Assembly (NCBI GenBank): GCA_030407005.1
Contig: JAUDYN010000009.1
Span: forward strand, 1,488,001-1,552,000
Direction: 5' to 3'
From: Desarmillaria ectypa
Taxonomy: Eukaryota; Basidiomycota; Agaricomycetes; Agaricales; Physalacriaceae
DNA length: 64,000 bases
Translations under genes and position numbers: made by a program
The notes under the pieces: model-generated
Database searches by the model: none
Told to the model about the DNA's origin: nothing
The model's input: only the letters and a program-made list of their open reading frames with translations
In this document: positions 23,520-35,618 of the stretch, in pieces
How positions within the stretch are numbered: the stretch's first letter is position 1
Layout: each line of letters begins with the position of its first letter

Positions 23520-24515
23520 CTCCCTTAGAGACTCCATTCTACACAACATACACGATACGTGACGTTCCCGATGCTGGAAATAGCATGTTTGCAGCCAAAT
23601 ACCTCGCGCCAGGGGACCTCATCCTACGAGAGCGCCCCGTCATCGTCATACTGAGGCCATCCCAACTGTAGACGGCGATGTGTCTCACGTGTTACAGCTC
23701 TTTACTCTCGCAGTGTAGAACGCCCCGCCCAAGGGGAAGGAAGTATTCTTACAGCTCCACGACTGCAAGAAGTACCCAGACAAAATGAGGGGCATCATTG
23801 ACACGAAAGCAATGGATATCGGGAGATTGCCAGGGTCATTTGAAGGGCGTTTCGCTGGTTTGGGATTGGATCTGTCTCGTATCAACCATAGGTTCGTTCT
23901 TTGGCTGCCATCCTTTCCATCGCTCGACCATCTGATCTTTGTTTAGGTGTGCTCCCAACGTTATTTGTGCTTGGCACATGCCTTCATTCACTTTCAATAT
24001 CACAGCCTTCAGACCGATTAAAGCTGGCGAACAGATCTTTATTTCTTACTTGCCGGGGGATGAGATCCTGCAGCCCCGCGTGGCACGTATCAAGACCCTG
24101 CAGGATAAATACGCGTTTACCTGCAAGTACCCATCGTGTAGCCTTCCCAAGAAGGAGTCTAAGGGTAGTTTTAGATGACGCGCTTTTCTGTCTGCCATGC
24201 AGGGAAAACTCGGCGACAGTGGGAACGAATTGGAGGCATGGATCAAAGATCGAACTCTCTGACGATCATGTTATCAAGCGCAGCAGCCTGGTCATGGGTA
24301 CGATGGAGCGAGAGGGCGTATTCAATTGCGGCCTTTGGCGCTACTATTACGTTACGGTCTGCAAGGCGTATTGTGCGCTGAAGAACGAATTACAGGCACG
24401 CGATACAGCTGAAAGAATCATGGTTGGCATGCTGGCAAAGCGTAGCACAGATGGCGGGTGGAGCAAGGTCGTCGCACGACCTCAAGAATCGGATTGGTGG
24501 GGTTTAAGGGCATAA
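23520..24515 (+). pseudogene. Separate SET-domain gene (copy e), probably broken
   Basis: A SET protein distinct from the 1-13 kb family. The first recognisable exon reads TPFYTTYTIRDVPDAGNSMF then AAKYLAPGDLILRERPVIVI (SET start) at about 23535-23660. A further exon reads PPKGKEVFLQLHDCKKYPDK ... DLSRINH. An intron at 23892-23945 joins INH to RCAPNVICAW, giving NHRC where the family has NHSC. TAFRPIKAGEQIFISYLPGD and the post-SET YAFTCKYPSC follow. After KESKGSFR a TGA interrupts the frame at about 24176. The continuation (AFLSAMQGKLGDSGNELEAW ... MLAKRSTDGGW, stop 24515) lies in another frame and needs an unusually short intron or a frameshift. The N-terminal exons are not resolved. Probably a recent pseudogene. 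Confidence 0.65.
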
Positions 24516-24709
24516 ATAAATGCTTTATCTAGGAAAAGTTATCACTCTGATACTTTGACAATGTAATGCATAGTGTATTGACCATATCAGACCAGGAAAA
24601 CAACGATGAATCCAATAAATATAGTGGGGTAACAACTAAAGAATAGCTTCATAAACTAAGCTGAAAATGGGCGGTGGTATAGGAATGTTCAAAAAGAATG
24701 GAGGAGCTT

Positions 24710-25614
24710 CTAGTTGCGGCGGAAGCGCTGCCAGAATGGCTTCTTGGTCGACGACATGGGATAGCTAGGGGAGGAAGAAGCACCAGATAGGCGCGCCTTG
24801 CGACGGCCAAAGCACACCGTGCATCCTGCAAGGAGAAGCAAAATGAACGACACGAATGTGAGCCAGAACCCTAAAAATAAATCAATATCGGCGCGGGCGC
24901 TTTAGCAGCATCCGTACCTGGGCCGGGTTTGGTGCTGGGATTCAAGTCATTAAGCTTGTTAACTTGGTGCTTGAGATACGCAAACAGGGCGATGTCGCAG
25001 GCAAATGCGATGAGGGTGAGCATGGCGGCGAGGAAAGACGTGAGCGAAGCGAACAAAGTGACAGTAACATGCTGGGAGAAGGACATCAGGAAAGCGATGA
25101 AGGTCACAGCAGCCGCTATTAGATAGCTATCAGAATTATACATATATCGAAAGATTAAGAAGACTTGATACTGACCAACGGGGTGGACGGCCAATCCTCG
25201 GGTCCACGAGCTCCCAATATCGACTGTCTCTGTACCCGCTGCGTTCTGAATAAACAGAGTATATCCATGTGAAGCATCCCCGCAGGTACGGTCTCCATTC
25301 GTCTGGTAACTGCACTCCGCCCTATCAAACAACGAAAAATAAGCGATGTGGGTCATGCCACTTTTATGGGGAGCAAGTACCAAATGCCGAGCTAATAGCG
25401 CAACAAAAATTAGCCCGCCTTACCGCAAAATGACGTTAAGAGCACATACTCGAATCTGTTCAACACCCAGACCGTTGACCCTTCCAGCATTGGCCACAGT
25501 AGTGCGAGCAATGTCAAGTCCAGTGAGATAGGGCAGCGAGATGGACGTCAAAAAGCTGAGAACGAATGCGCAAAAGAGGAATACAATTCCAGGGATGCAG
25601 AACACGCGACTCAT
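24710..25614 (-). CDS. SUR7/PalI family integral membrane protein
   Basis: Plasma-membrane protein of the SUR7/PalI (Rim9-like) group, a family linked to eisosomes and pH sensing in fungi. Start at 25612-25614: MSRVFCIPGIVFLFCAFVLS, the first membrane helix. An extracellular loop follows with paired cysteines (WAECSYQTNGDRTCGDASHG), then the conserved SSWTRGLAVHPV before helix 2. The remaining helices are AAVTFIAFLMSFSQHVTVTL, FLAAMLTLIAFACDIALFAY and FWLTFVSFILLLLAGCTVCF, with a basic tail ending KKPFWQRFRRN and the stop at 24710-24712. Introns predicted by eye join EQIR to LGIW, LGIW to AECS, HPV to AAAV and PGPG to FWLT, all GT-AG. Four helices and intact. Confidence 0.9.
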
Positions 25615-26499
25615 GGTGCGATTTGGCGGGACGGGATATAGCGATGGTGGTGGTGGGGAGTCAAGGGAGAAACTGAGGGGTATTCAAATTAGCCGTCTAA
25701 TTCACCAGGCTCCCACGCGTCTGAGGCGCGTTTGACTTTGCACTGCCACATCCCGTTGGATAGATCGATGGTCATGAAACAACAAAAAGAAAGAAAAAAC
25801 GAATTAACATGCGCATCTACGAGCTGGCGAGCACAATATACAGAGAAAAAAGACAGAAAAACATGCGCCGTGTTGCCACGGTTTAAGCCCACTAGTACGT
25901 TATGCTGATCTAGATCCCCCCATCCCGCGCAGAACCCGAGAGGCATTACGGCATAGACTTTGGCTCGTACGTGTGTTCGCACACAATAGATATTAAAAAT
26001 CTCTCTTCTTCAAGAGGGAAAGAATTTTGGATCAATGTATCGACAAGACACGGGGTAGCTAGGGAATAAGACATTGGGAGCATCGAAGGGCGGTGGTATT
26101 TGGAAGCAACCGTCGTGGCAACTGACCAGATTGTAATCAATGGAAAGATGCGCAGCCTACAAGATGATGAGATGACGGAATGCCTTTTCGCTTTCGCCTA
26201 CCCGCGAGGTGTCCGCCAATACGATTAGACTCCGACTTGGAAGATGCGTACTTATGGTGAGACGCTGTTAGAGATTTCCATTCGGTACTGTTCGCATCGA
26301 GTCTCGGATTAATCTGAACATGACACCCCAAGTTTCGAGGGAGGCTTTAGAACAATTCAGATGCACGGCTATCAATCATTTGCGCTTAGTAACTACAGAT
26401 CGTATCCCAAGGACAGTGGAAAGGGGTTCGGAAGCATAGGTAATCTCGAACTCGACCCAGCCTTGCGTATAGGCATGATCCTCAACTTCAGGTAGAGAA
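25615..26499. other. Intergenic, nothing recognised
   Basis: Upstream region of the SUR7/PalI gene; only short frames. Confidence 0.4.
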
Positions 26500-27772
26500 C
26501 TATGGACTCGACGCCACCTGGTGATAACAGCAGGGACTTCCACAACGTTTTGCACAGTCTAGGCATTGAAGATATATATATCCCTCGGCGTCATCAACAA
26601 CTGCAAGAATGATGTTGGTCGACGGTTCGTTCTTAGTCTTGGAAGCCACGGTCCCACATAAAACTGAAGGCCTGGTAGTCTGGGTAATGCCAAAAAGGTC
26701 TCTAGGACAAGCACTCACATGTCACCTAACTTCACCTCCGCCAGATAGATGCAGCCAAGGTGGGTCGTCCATGTAAGCTGAAATGGTCTGCAGCTATCTG
26801 ATCGCTCGCCCATTCGCAGCGCTGAAAGGACGACGAAACCCACGGCCTGCAGAGAGAGAGTGAATGCAGCGAAGATCCGCCAGTAGTTTCGTGTTACCTC
26901 CGTATCACCTATACTAGGGGAATGAGGGTAGTCATTGTGAGTAACCTCTACCAAGACGGGTCATCGGTCATGAGACGGTCACTGATCAAAGAGAAGCCGT
27001 ATCCAACCTAGATTTTGGGTCGGCTAGCATCACGATAGGCTCTGGTGATAGTCGACTGAAGGTCCAGAGGTGGCGGGTAGCTGAGTGAAGGCGAAGAAGT
27101 CAAAATATTAGACGCCAATCGGGGAACCGGGAAGGGCGTTGGAGGACTTGGCAAAGATACAAGGGCATCGGCAGCCAGGCCCAGGGGATCCTATTCTTAA
27201 GGACAAGTAAAAATGCGAATTTGTGCTCTAGATCCTCCCGCAGTCGCGGTGATCATGGACACTGCCGCCAAAGGATCGCCTTCTCACTCTAGGTTGGCTC
27301 ACTGAACGTGTTCATTGGTCAGTATTTTGGTAAATCATGATAGGCATCGAAGTCTTAACTATCGACACCACTCGGGAAGAACTTGCCGGCGGAAAAGCAT
27401 GCCCAAGGGGAAAGTGTTGTGCGGACGTCGGGAGTGTCAAAGATTTGTTCAGAATACAAATCACTTGAACACACATTAGTACCAGCGTAATTCCTATAGA
27501 GAGAAGGGCGATACAAACCTGAGTAATGGTAAAGAATATGACGACTTTTCTTCCAGTACTACTGCGAATTTCAGGTAGCTGGATAAGACCGGTTTTGATC
27601 TGGGTCCGAAGATCATGTTTAAGCGGTGCCTCTTTGGCAAGGATCCGAGATATGATGATGCAATATGAGTCTTCGTCCATCCGAGCTCTCGCAACACCGC
27701 CTTTCCTTTCCGCTTCGGACGGCACTCGCAGTGACACCAGGAGCAATAAGTATCCGGAACTAGCAATCCCAT
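26500..27772 (-). pseudogene. Possible membrane-protein remnant, unknown family
   Basis: Minus-strand frames with isolated hydrophobic helices: KVVIFFTITQVCIALLSIGI at about 27500-27560 and IFAAFTLSLQAVGFVVLSAL at about 26810-26880, with a cysteine-rich piece near 26510-26580. GT and AG sites are present, but no continuous model could be built, and about 27000-27300 has no coding sign. It may be a decayed multi-helix receptor-like gene. Confidence 0.3.
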
Positions 27773-28953
27773 TCTGGCAGATACGGACGAGACATATTTA
27801 TTTCTTCTTTCACGAGGGACTTATAAAGGACCGCACTGTACGCCCAGCTTTTGATCCATCGCATCTTCAATATGCGATCTCGGAACAGAAAGATCCTCAG
27901 TGTTGGACGGAGGGCTATTACAGTAGGTACCAGGCACGGTCATGATGCATCGTGATACCGAGCTAAATTAACTCGACAAAGCCTGATTTAAATAGTCGAT
28001 GTATAAAAAGCCGAGGAGAAGGCCAATGGGAATATAAACAGGTGCGGTCCAGCAAGGGCCCGAGAGGCACCGAGAAGTACAAGAGGCAGTGATGACAAAG
28101 CCAACTCTGCTTCACTCAATCACCATCTATACCCCCAAGGCTCCGATTCATCTCTTCTAGAGCGCATCTTTGTTTGATTTTGCAAAAATATGTATGAGTA
28201 AATGATAATCGCTTAACGCAGGAAACGTTTTCTCAATTCAGGATTTGAACTCAACTGCTCTAGCAAGCACTTTTGTGCTGTGTGCGTGCCTTCGTAGTAG
28301 CTGCAACCATTATTAAATTTTTTGAAAAACTCCAAGGATTCGATCGGACGGTCCAACCTTCCCAATGTTTCGCAGACTGGAAGAAGATAACACCAGTGTA
28401 GATTCCTGTGAAGAGGTGACCTTGATCATTCATTCATCCTCTTGGTTCTTCACTTTATTCGGTTAAACCGCCGTTGTGTCATTCAAGGAGAGCTTGGTCA
28501 CATTATCAATGATACAATCCTGCATGAAAGTACCAGTCTCCAACGGAGTCGAGTTCACACCACACTCTCACACTCTTCCCCATTGGTACTCGCTCACCTC
28601 GTCCGTGGTTTCTCCGATACCCAATGTGTTCAGCAAACATCCAGGTGTTTTCCTTGTCGTTTCACAGACTTGATCGATGTTGTCCACGTAAGCTCATGCC
28701 CAACTGATTTGTGGCATTTGATCGATACACGTATACATCTCTCGACCTACTAAAAATGACTACGGTGGCGGTCCGCTGTTCGGGTTGTCCTTTATTCTCA
28801 GGCAGTCTTCTCAATCAATGAACACGGCCAACCGGGATTCGGGGCATCAGCTGTGCAGTCCGAAGGTCGCTGAATTGGTGCATAGATATCTGTTTACGCC
28901 CGCAGGGTCTGTTCTTTCACCCATTCCTTCACTTCAGGGTCCTTTCCAGACCA
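27773..28953. other. Intergenic, nothing recognised
   Basis: About 1.2 kb upstream of the DUF6534 gene. A 103-codon plus-strand frame (28442-28753) has no motif. Confidence 0.4.
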
Positions 28954-30871
28954 ATGTCCCAGGCTCCCGATCGTCCATCCGTTGTATCCAGTAGAACGTG
29001 TGTCTTTCAGTTGCTCTCTGAGGTGTTATTACTTACTGGTTTGACTTGCAGTACTGGTCCCTTGGTATGGGCGCCCACCTAGCGAAAGAAAGATGCGAAA
29101 ATTGACCTTTTCCTTGCCAGTTCATAGGATATACAATGAATTGGGCTTTATATGGCGCGCTGTGTGTCCAGATCTGTGCGTGTACCAGTATTCGGGCAAC
29201 GCTGCCCATCTCACTTACTCTTCGGTGACAGATATCTACTACGTTTCGTTCCCCAAGGATCCAATCCTATCAAAATTCCTGATATACCTCCTTCTGGCTT
29301 TGGAGACGCTGCAAACCGTCCTCTTCACTATAGATCTATTTGATATATTTGCTGCGAATTTTGGACAAACCGATGTCCTCAACAACGTCCATACATTATG
29401 GTTCTCCGTCCCGATAATGACAGGACTTAGTGCGTCCCTTACTTTGAATTGGAGATGAACACTTATGAAATTCTCGTAGTCGGTGGCATTGTACAGCTGT
29501 TTTACTGCTACCGGATATCGGTTTTGAGCAAATCCCGCGTGCTTGCAGCCTCCATAGGAGCGGTATGTCACCTTATCTCGCTTAAGAGACCTATCTAAAC
29601 CCAATGCCTAGATTTCTCTGGCCCAATTTGTGGCGGCAGTAATTGAAGGCCACCTACAATATACATACGGTCTCTATTCTGTAGAATCTCGGCAGAATTC
29701 TCTTGTGCCGTGTCTGGTAAGCGCGGTCTTCGCAATATTGGCGTTGGTTTAATATCTTACCTTTTAGGTTTGGCTTGCTGGGAGTGCTTTGTGTGACATC
29801 ATCATCGCGACTATTCAGACGTACTACGTAAGTGGTCCCTCTCTTCGTCTTCTCAAGTCCTTGAACGTGTCTTGACTAGCTGATCAAAATTGACGCGTCA
29901 TACAAAGCGACCCGTAATATGATAACGAGACTTGTGCGTATCACCATCGAAACTGGTGTTCTAACAGGTTAGTGGAACTACTCCATCTTTGTCTTCCGCC
30001 ATTTCATCCCGTCACCTATTCAGCGGCGGCGGCGACAATAGTTGCAGTCTTCCTTGTGACTGACACGCGGATGTACAATACTGCGCCGGCATTCTGTCTC
30101 GGGAAGTTATATGCCAACGCGTTGCTTATGGTATTCAATAGCCGCACTCGATATCAATCACGACACGATCAAGTTACCGACGCTGGTATTTTCTTCGCAA
30201 GGAATGTCGACATAGGAGGGGACACCAGCTTTTCCTCACCCGAGCAACTAGACACATACAACAGCACTCTTACTTTAGATCGTCCAATCGTTCCAGTGCA
30301 GGTGTGCCATTTTATACGTGGGGAGGAGTTCAAGCAAGCCTAACATTTTCTTTGGAAGATTTCGCGGAACGCCGAGCCGAGCCCTTCACGAGAGAAGTTT
30401 GATATCCCGCCTCTCAGGTCTCGTCCACTAAGCAGCAGCACATCCCAGCCAAGTCCCCTCAAGGAGCACTTTGATCTCAAGCCGACTTGCCATTATGCTC
30501 TGAGGCAGTCCAAGGAGACAATGTGCACGTTCGATAGCAGTTTGGAGAGCTTTAGCTTTCCCCCAAGAGTGTCCAGGGAACGTTCACGCGATCGTCCGAA
30601 TACAATAGATAGTTGTTCTCCGTTGATTGCTAGAAACGACAGGCCCGATTATTATTTCTCGGGTCCGGGGTCGTCCGAAAGTGGATGCGCAGGTACTTCA
30701 GAAAGTTCGAGTCCAATGGCAGACGTCTTTGTTCTTTCCGCTCCGAGAAAGCCAAATGTCGTTTATCGTGGCTTGTCCGAGCGTCCACGGTCGCGTTTGC
30801 CGAGGACATCGAGTCTTTCTCCGCGAGATTCTCCAATACCGCAATATATAGACATTCCTCACGCCATGTGA
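28954..30871 (+). CDS. DUF6534-type multi-pass membrane protein
   Basis: Agaricomycete membrane protein family of unknown function with seven helices. Start at 28954 (MSQAPDRPSVVSSR). Predicted GT-AG introns give the usual family opening TTGPLFIGYTMNWALYGALC, then VQIYIYYVSFPKDP, a hallmark of the family. Later helices are LIYLLLALETLQTVLFTIDL, ISLAQFVAAVIEG and a helix near LVWLAGSALCDIIIATIQTY. The motif LVRITIETGVLTAAAATIVA marks the DUF6534 core proper, followed by KLYANALLMVFNSR. The last intron (30302-30360) joins VPVQ to ISRNAEPSPS and opens a serine/arginine-rich cytoplasmic tail of about 170 residues. That tail has many SP/TP sites and the stop is at 30871. Intact after splicing. Confidence 0.85.
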
Positions 30872-31227
30872 GAGGAAATTGTAATGGTACGTCATTTTCC
30901 TAAGCATTTGTTGGATCTGTTTTTGATTTTATTTATGTTAACAGTATTTTAGGTGATATGGTGTGAAATGTATCCACTTGTTTCCCATTATATATTTGTA
31001 TTTATTACTACTCGACTCCATACACGCTCACTGACACCCTCTACCGCTCTGAAAATTAGACGATTCTCTTCGGAGTCGTCGCTGGTGTGTTTGTATTCCC
31101 TCTGAACCGTCCCCTTAGGACGTAAAATAAAATTCCCCAAAAATTCCCCATCGATTCTTGAAAATCGTTCGTGACTGCCAGTAATCCAAGCTCCTGAAAG
31201 ACATCAAAAGTACACACAAGAAATAGC
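30872..31227. other. Intergenic, nothing recognised
   Basis: 3' flank of the DUF6534 gene and distal flank of U2-like copy 2. A/T-rich, no motif. Confidence 0.4.
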
Positions 31228-31295
31228 GCTGTTTGTTTGCTGCAACTCAAAGACCGCCAACTGGAAGTCCTCGCAAGTGCACAGCAAATAAAAAG

Positions 31296-31480
31296 GGGAT
31301 CTCCCGACGACGCAAGCCAGTACTGCAATAGCACATCGCGCCTCCGTGTTGCAAGCAGAGCACAGGGGACAAGGGCGGCAAAAATTAGATAACCAATACG
31401 GGAGGCGGTGCCTCCGTAATAGTGATTAAACTATTAAGAACAGATAATACACTTGATCTAAGCCAAAAGGCCAGAGTGGT
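31296..31480 (-). ncRNA. U2 snRNA-like gene, copy 2 (variant or pseudogene)
   Basis: Inverted copy of the U2-like gene at 1132-1320. Stem-loop I, stem-loop IIa (AATAGTTTAATCACTATT), the IIb hairpin (GGAGGC ACC GCCTCC) and the 3' GCAGTACTGGC element are all kept. The branch-site recognition hexamer is changed from GTAGTA to GTATTA (complement of 31445-31450). The Sm-like site has one extra T (AATTTTTTG). Homology extends on both sides to about 31228 and 31520. Stems are kept, so structure may persist, but the key base-pairing element is altered. It is either a pseudogene or a variant U2. Confidence 0.75.
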
Positions 31481-31520
31481 AAGGTTTTCGGATGTCGGGA
31501 TGAGCGTTTTGTGCCACGCA

Positions 31521-34212
31521 ATTTTGAGCGCACAGACTATGTCTGCTTTTGGGCTTCTCGGAGGCCGGGCCGGCACCGCCCAACGTTCTTTCACGCACCC
31601 GTATTACTACAGTCGAAAGGTGAGAAGCATATCTGTGCGTATCAGCAGTAAATATCCTCAGAACTTCAACGCCGATACATGGTGGGGAGATTGTTGCCCC
31701 ACCCAAAGTTCCGACTTCTTCCGCCGGGGGCGCATCAGCAAATTCAGCACGAGCTTCAGCCGATAGCTGATCTGTGTGATGCCTGGACGTCTAGAGCATC
31801 TTTATTCTCTTCCCGTGTCTTGCTCTGTCATTGCAACGCCACAGATGGTCATAAGAATGAGTTACGGCTTTGTGCAGCAATTCTCAGTCGCTTGAAGGGC
31901 CGCACTATAGTAATAAATAGAGCGTCGGCAGAGTACATGTAAGTGTTGTTTTCTCGGGCATGCCAAAGGATAGCCTTTCTCACAGTTCTGGAAGGAATGT
32001 ACCTGTTCTCTGTCCACTGTTAGTTACCAACAACTTAAAGCTTCATAGAACAACGCCTCACCACGTAGCCTCGCTGCGCATGAGCTTCGGTACAGCTTCC
32101 ATAAGGTGGCTCTTGCCCTGAGGTCTGTGGCGCATCTGTGAAGAATACCGTGCTTCAAGTTTCAAGGAGCCTCACTGACTACGTACCGCGTGGTATGACA
32201 CTTCTTGGGATCAAACCTCTTGATGGATCCTTTTTTCTGTCTCCGTGACCGACTCTATTCTACCTTTGTGGCTTACCTCTCTCAACATCAATGCAGTTAA
32301 GTGCGCGCTTCAATGGATTTTTAGGAGAACAAATTTTGTCAGCACATAGCTTACTCCCGAACCCGACCCTGCCTTATTCGCTACAGCTAAAGTACGATGC
32401 ATGTTGGCCCAAGCCTGCGAACCCATTCCGAAGACAAGATATGCTGACAAAGTCAACGTAACGCCGTGGTGCTCAGAACACGATACGGAGCAGCTGGGTG
32501 AACCATTAGGATGCATCCATGAGGCGATACGGATGTCCTCTTCCGCGTACTAAGCAGTTATCTTCGGCGGTCGAGAGTTTCCCCAGAGGGAATTCCGTGC
32601 TCCGGGGACCACGCTCAGACGATACGGGGATGAAGGAGATCATTCAAGGCCCCGCAAACGTCTGCGGTGTTATCAAAGGGTTCCGATGCTGTATGTCCCT
32701 GTCTCTATTCTTTGTCGGGACAATTCAGAATTCTCCTGACATAGGTTTGAAATTTTTCTGAGCTTCGAGGTAAACGTGTGAACGACGTTACGATGTTGAC
32801 GGGGCGTGTACGCCGGCCCTAGCAAGATGTCTTTGGTCTTCCTATTCTGATGCAGAAAACAGTACATACAGTACCTGTGTTGAAAGCTGACTCCAGCACA
32901 GGATCGGGAATCTCTTACAATGGAAGAAAGATATTTTTGCCTTTTTTTTCCGCAGTGACAGTTGTTTTCTTTTGCCCGCCGCTGATCTTCGGCGGTATCA
33001 CTTCTCTTCCGCCAATGCTCTTCTTTTTTGATTGTACCCTACCTACGTCAGGGATATCGCAACTAATTTATGACTTGTACATGCGAATTGTCTATAGGGG
33101 ATAGAAGTATTTCCCAATCGTCCTGACGTATCGGGCATCCTTCATTCAGCTCGGCTCAGGTTCCACCTCTCCTGCGGCCCTAGCCTAACTTTGCCAAGCC
33201 ATACGAATATTTGTTTAGTCTGCGCATGGATGGTTGTCTAGCTGGTATGGTTACAATCAGTAGCTGAAGGAAGGATTTCAATAGTCCTGCATGCAGGGCT
33301 TGCTTTTAATTTGACATCTACCATACAAGTGAAGCTACGAGAAGGTAAACGCACAGCCGGGAACGGGGAGGTGCATGATATACACGTGATGCTTCGGCTG
33401 CCGGTCCCGGCCCGGCCATACTTTGTGATAGTGCGGAAGTTCAACACGGCCCTTACCCTTATTGCTAGTCTTCCTTTATCTACTCTCAGCTGCCTAACAA
33501 AGCAATACATGATGCCTAGTGACTGTTGCTGTCGAACTGCTACTCTGCCACATCTACCGGGATAGCCGAAACTGACGGTTTTGGTATCCTCCACGTCACG
33601 ATACGTTACTGAGGAGATAGTCCAGGTTCTTCACTCACTGATTCTTAGGCATTGAATAATGGTGGTGTAATACTCGCAACTCAATCATAGCACATTCCCC
33701 TGCGGAGAATCAGTACAAAACTACTGGCTGATAGAGCAAGAGGCGAGCTCCTGATGATTCCCCGCTCATCGAATTTGCGAGTCACTACGCCTCCTGGCTA
33801 TCTGTTCTTTGTGGATCGCAACAAAGAGCAGTATGGAACTATCTTAATATCATCAGTAAGTCTACTCCTTCCACCCTTCTATGAGGCTCAATTGTGCCGT
33901 TAACCGAGGGACGTTAAACATTACAGAATCTTGAGGCCCTATTCTAGACGATCTCGTGATACACGGCGCTTTCTTATGCCCATCTGTAACTTTTGTTAGA
34001 TAACATTCTGTCGCGTGACTTGCGTGCTCTGGGAATGCTGAAGATGGTCATCGGTGACGATCAATGGCGTTTGGTGGGCGCTCCTTACCCATACCCAACG
34101 CCTTCGCTGCGTATGCTTTGCCACCACCATCACTGATACAACAACAGTACGTACCGCTCCCTGGAACGGCATTGCCTCATTGACGAACACATTGGTTTAT
34201 ATAGAACATTCG
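31521..34212. other. Gene-poor stretch, nothing recognised
   Basis: About 2.7 kb. A plus-strand frame at 31679-31942 ends at a good GTAAGT donor near 31940 and might be a lone exon. Other frames (32519-32761, 32850-33104, 33238-33594) show no motif. Confidence 0.4.
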
Positions 34213-35618
34213 ATGCCAATCATGCCATCCTATCATTTAGTTCCGTATGCGCAATGCAAACCGTGGCTCTGTATTCCCCAAAGCCCTGGTAGTCGGCTTT
34301 CGTTTTTAATTTCCCAGACGCCAGACCTCCCCGCGGAACTGATACATTGTATCTTCAGGGAGAACAGGGTCGATGTTGGTACGCTTCGATCGTGCGCTTT
34401 GGTGTGCCGATCTTGGGCGCCTATTGCGCAAAGCTATCTCTACGAAACACTTCACCTCGTCATCAAAGTTTCCCCGCCTTCTCGATTCTCTCCAGCACCC
34501 CGCATCACTCGTATCGCTCCAGATGTTGGTTCTTTACGTCGAATAAGGTCATCCCGGCATCTCATCGCATTCATCAAGACTATATCGTTGGATATCTGTC
34601 CATCGAAGACTCCTTGGCCTGGTCTTTCAGGACTGTCGAGGGTCCATTTCCATCTGTCCGAACTCTTTCTTACTCTGTCCAATGTACGACATTTAATCTA
34701 CATCAACGCGATTCCGCAAACGTCGTTCCTCAAAATCATCTCAGCTCCTATGATCATCTTAACTTCTCGCAAGCTCGTCTCTATCTCAGTCCCAAACGCC
34801 CCGTTTGATGACTTGCTCATCTTACTGCTACATGCAACCAACAGTCCAAAATTGTGTATAGGAAGCATCACTACGAGTGGACCTAGAGATGGGCTCCGGA
34901 CCCTTCACCGATTAACGTTCAAATCTCTAGCCGTGTACGGTAACCACATGCCCCTAGCGGATGCCGGCTCCCCCCTGCACTCAGTTCTCGACTTCGAGAA
35001 GCTGACACAACTTCATATCGCATTTCGCAAGACAACATTGTTTTTCGAAGACAGTGGTGCTATATCCACAGCTGAGACGTTGATTCGACGATTCAAGGAT
35101 ACACTGCAGACTCTTACTTTAAATATGTATCTCTACGGTTTGTGATCATCTGCAGCTCACTGATTGATCCTATTAATGCAGTGATTGCAGCCCCTCTGTT
35201 AACACTCGTCGCTGCTCAAAAGATCCGCCATCTAAAGTTCGAAATGTACTCGATGAAATGGGAATCGTGGTTGAGAAATTGGCTCAATTGGCTCATCGAC
35301 TCATTTTCACTTTCGAACGTACCCGAAGGCATTGAGCTCGAAGAATGCACCTTCATTTTGACCGGTTTCTCGCACAATAGCGACCTTTATAGGTACGCCT
35401 CACATTGGTGCCAATTGGATTCGGTTCTGGCTTCGCGCTGTCACTTACGGCGGCTGGTGGTACAACTTCAACCGGTTTACCCTGGGTTACCGTCGCCATC
35501 TGTCAAACTCGTCGAGGCATTATTTCCCTTTGTGCGCTCCTCTGCCACTCTGGTCGTAGAAAAATTAGGTCTACCGACGGTCTTAGATTTGACAGAACTT
35601 TCCTTGTCGGATGTGTGA
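34213..35618 (+). CDS. F-box protein with LRR-like C-terminal region
   Basis: Start at 34213 or the nearby ATG at 34222. The F-box reads TPDLPAELIHCIFREN followed by LRSCALVCRSWAPIAQSYLY, the typical LPxEL...CxLVCRxWxxxA pattern. Exon 1 ends at 35137. A 53-nt intron (35138-35190, GT-AG) joins YLY to the second exon (APLLTLVAAQKIRHLKFEMY) in frame; an alternative acceptor lies at 35181. The stop is at 35618, giving about 450 residues. The rest is leucine-rich with alternating hydrophobic stretches, for example FHLSELFLTLSNVRHLIYIN. It is probably an SCF ubiquitin-ligase adaptor; the target is unknown. Frame open and apparently intact. Confidence 0.8.

Noticed and set aside
31422..31766. Plus-strand 114-codon frame
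   Set aside because: It lies opposite the U2-like copy, and its start is antisense snRNA sequence.
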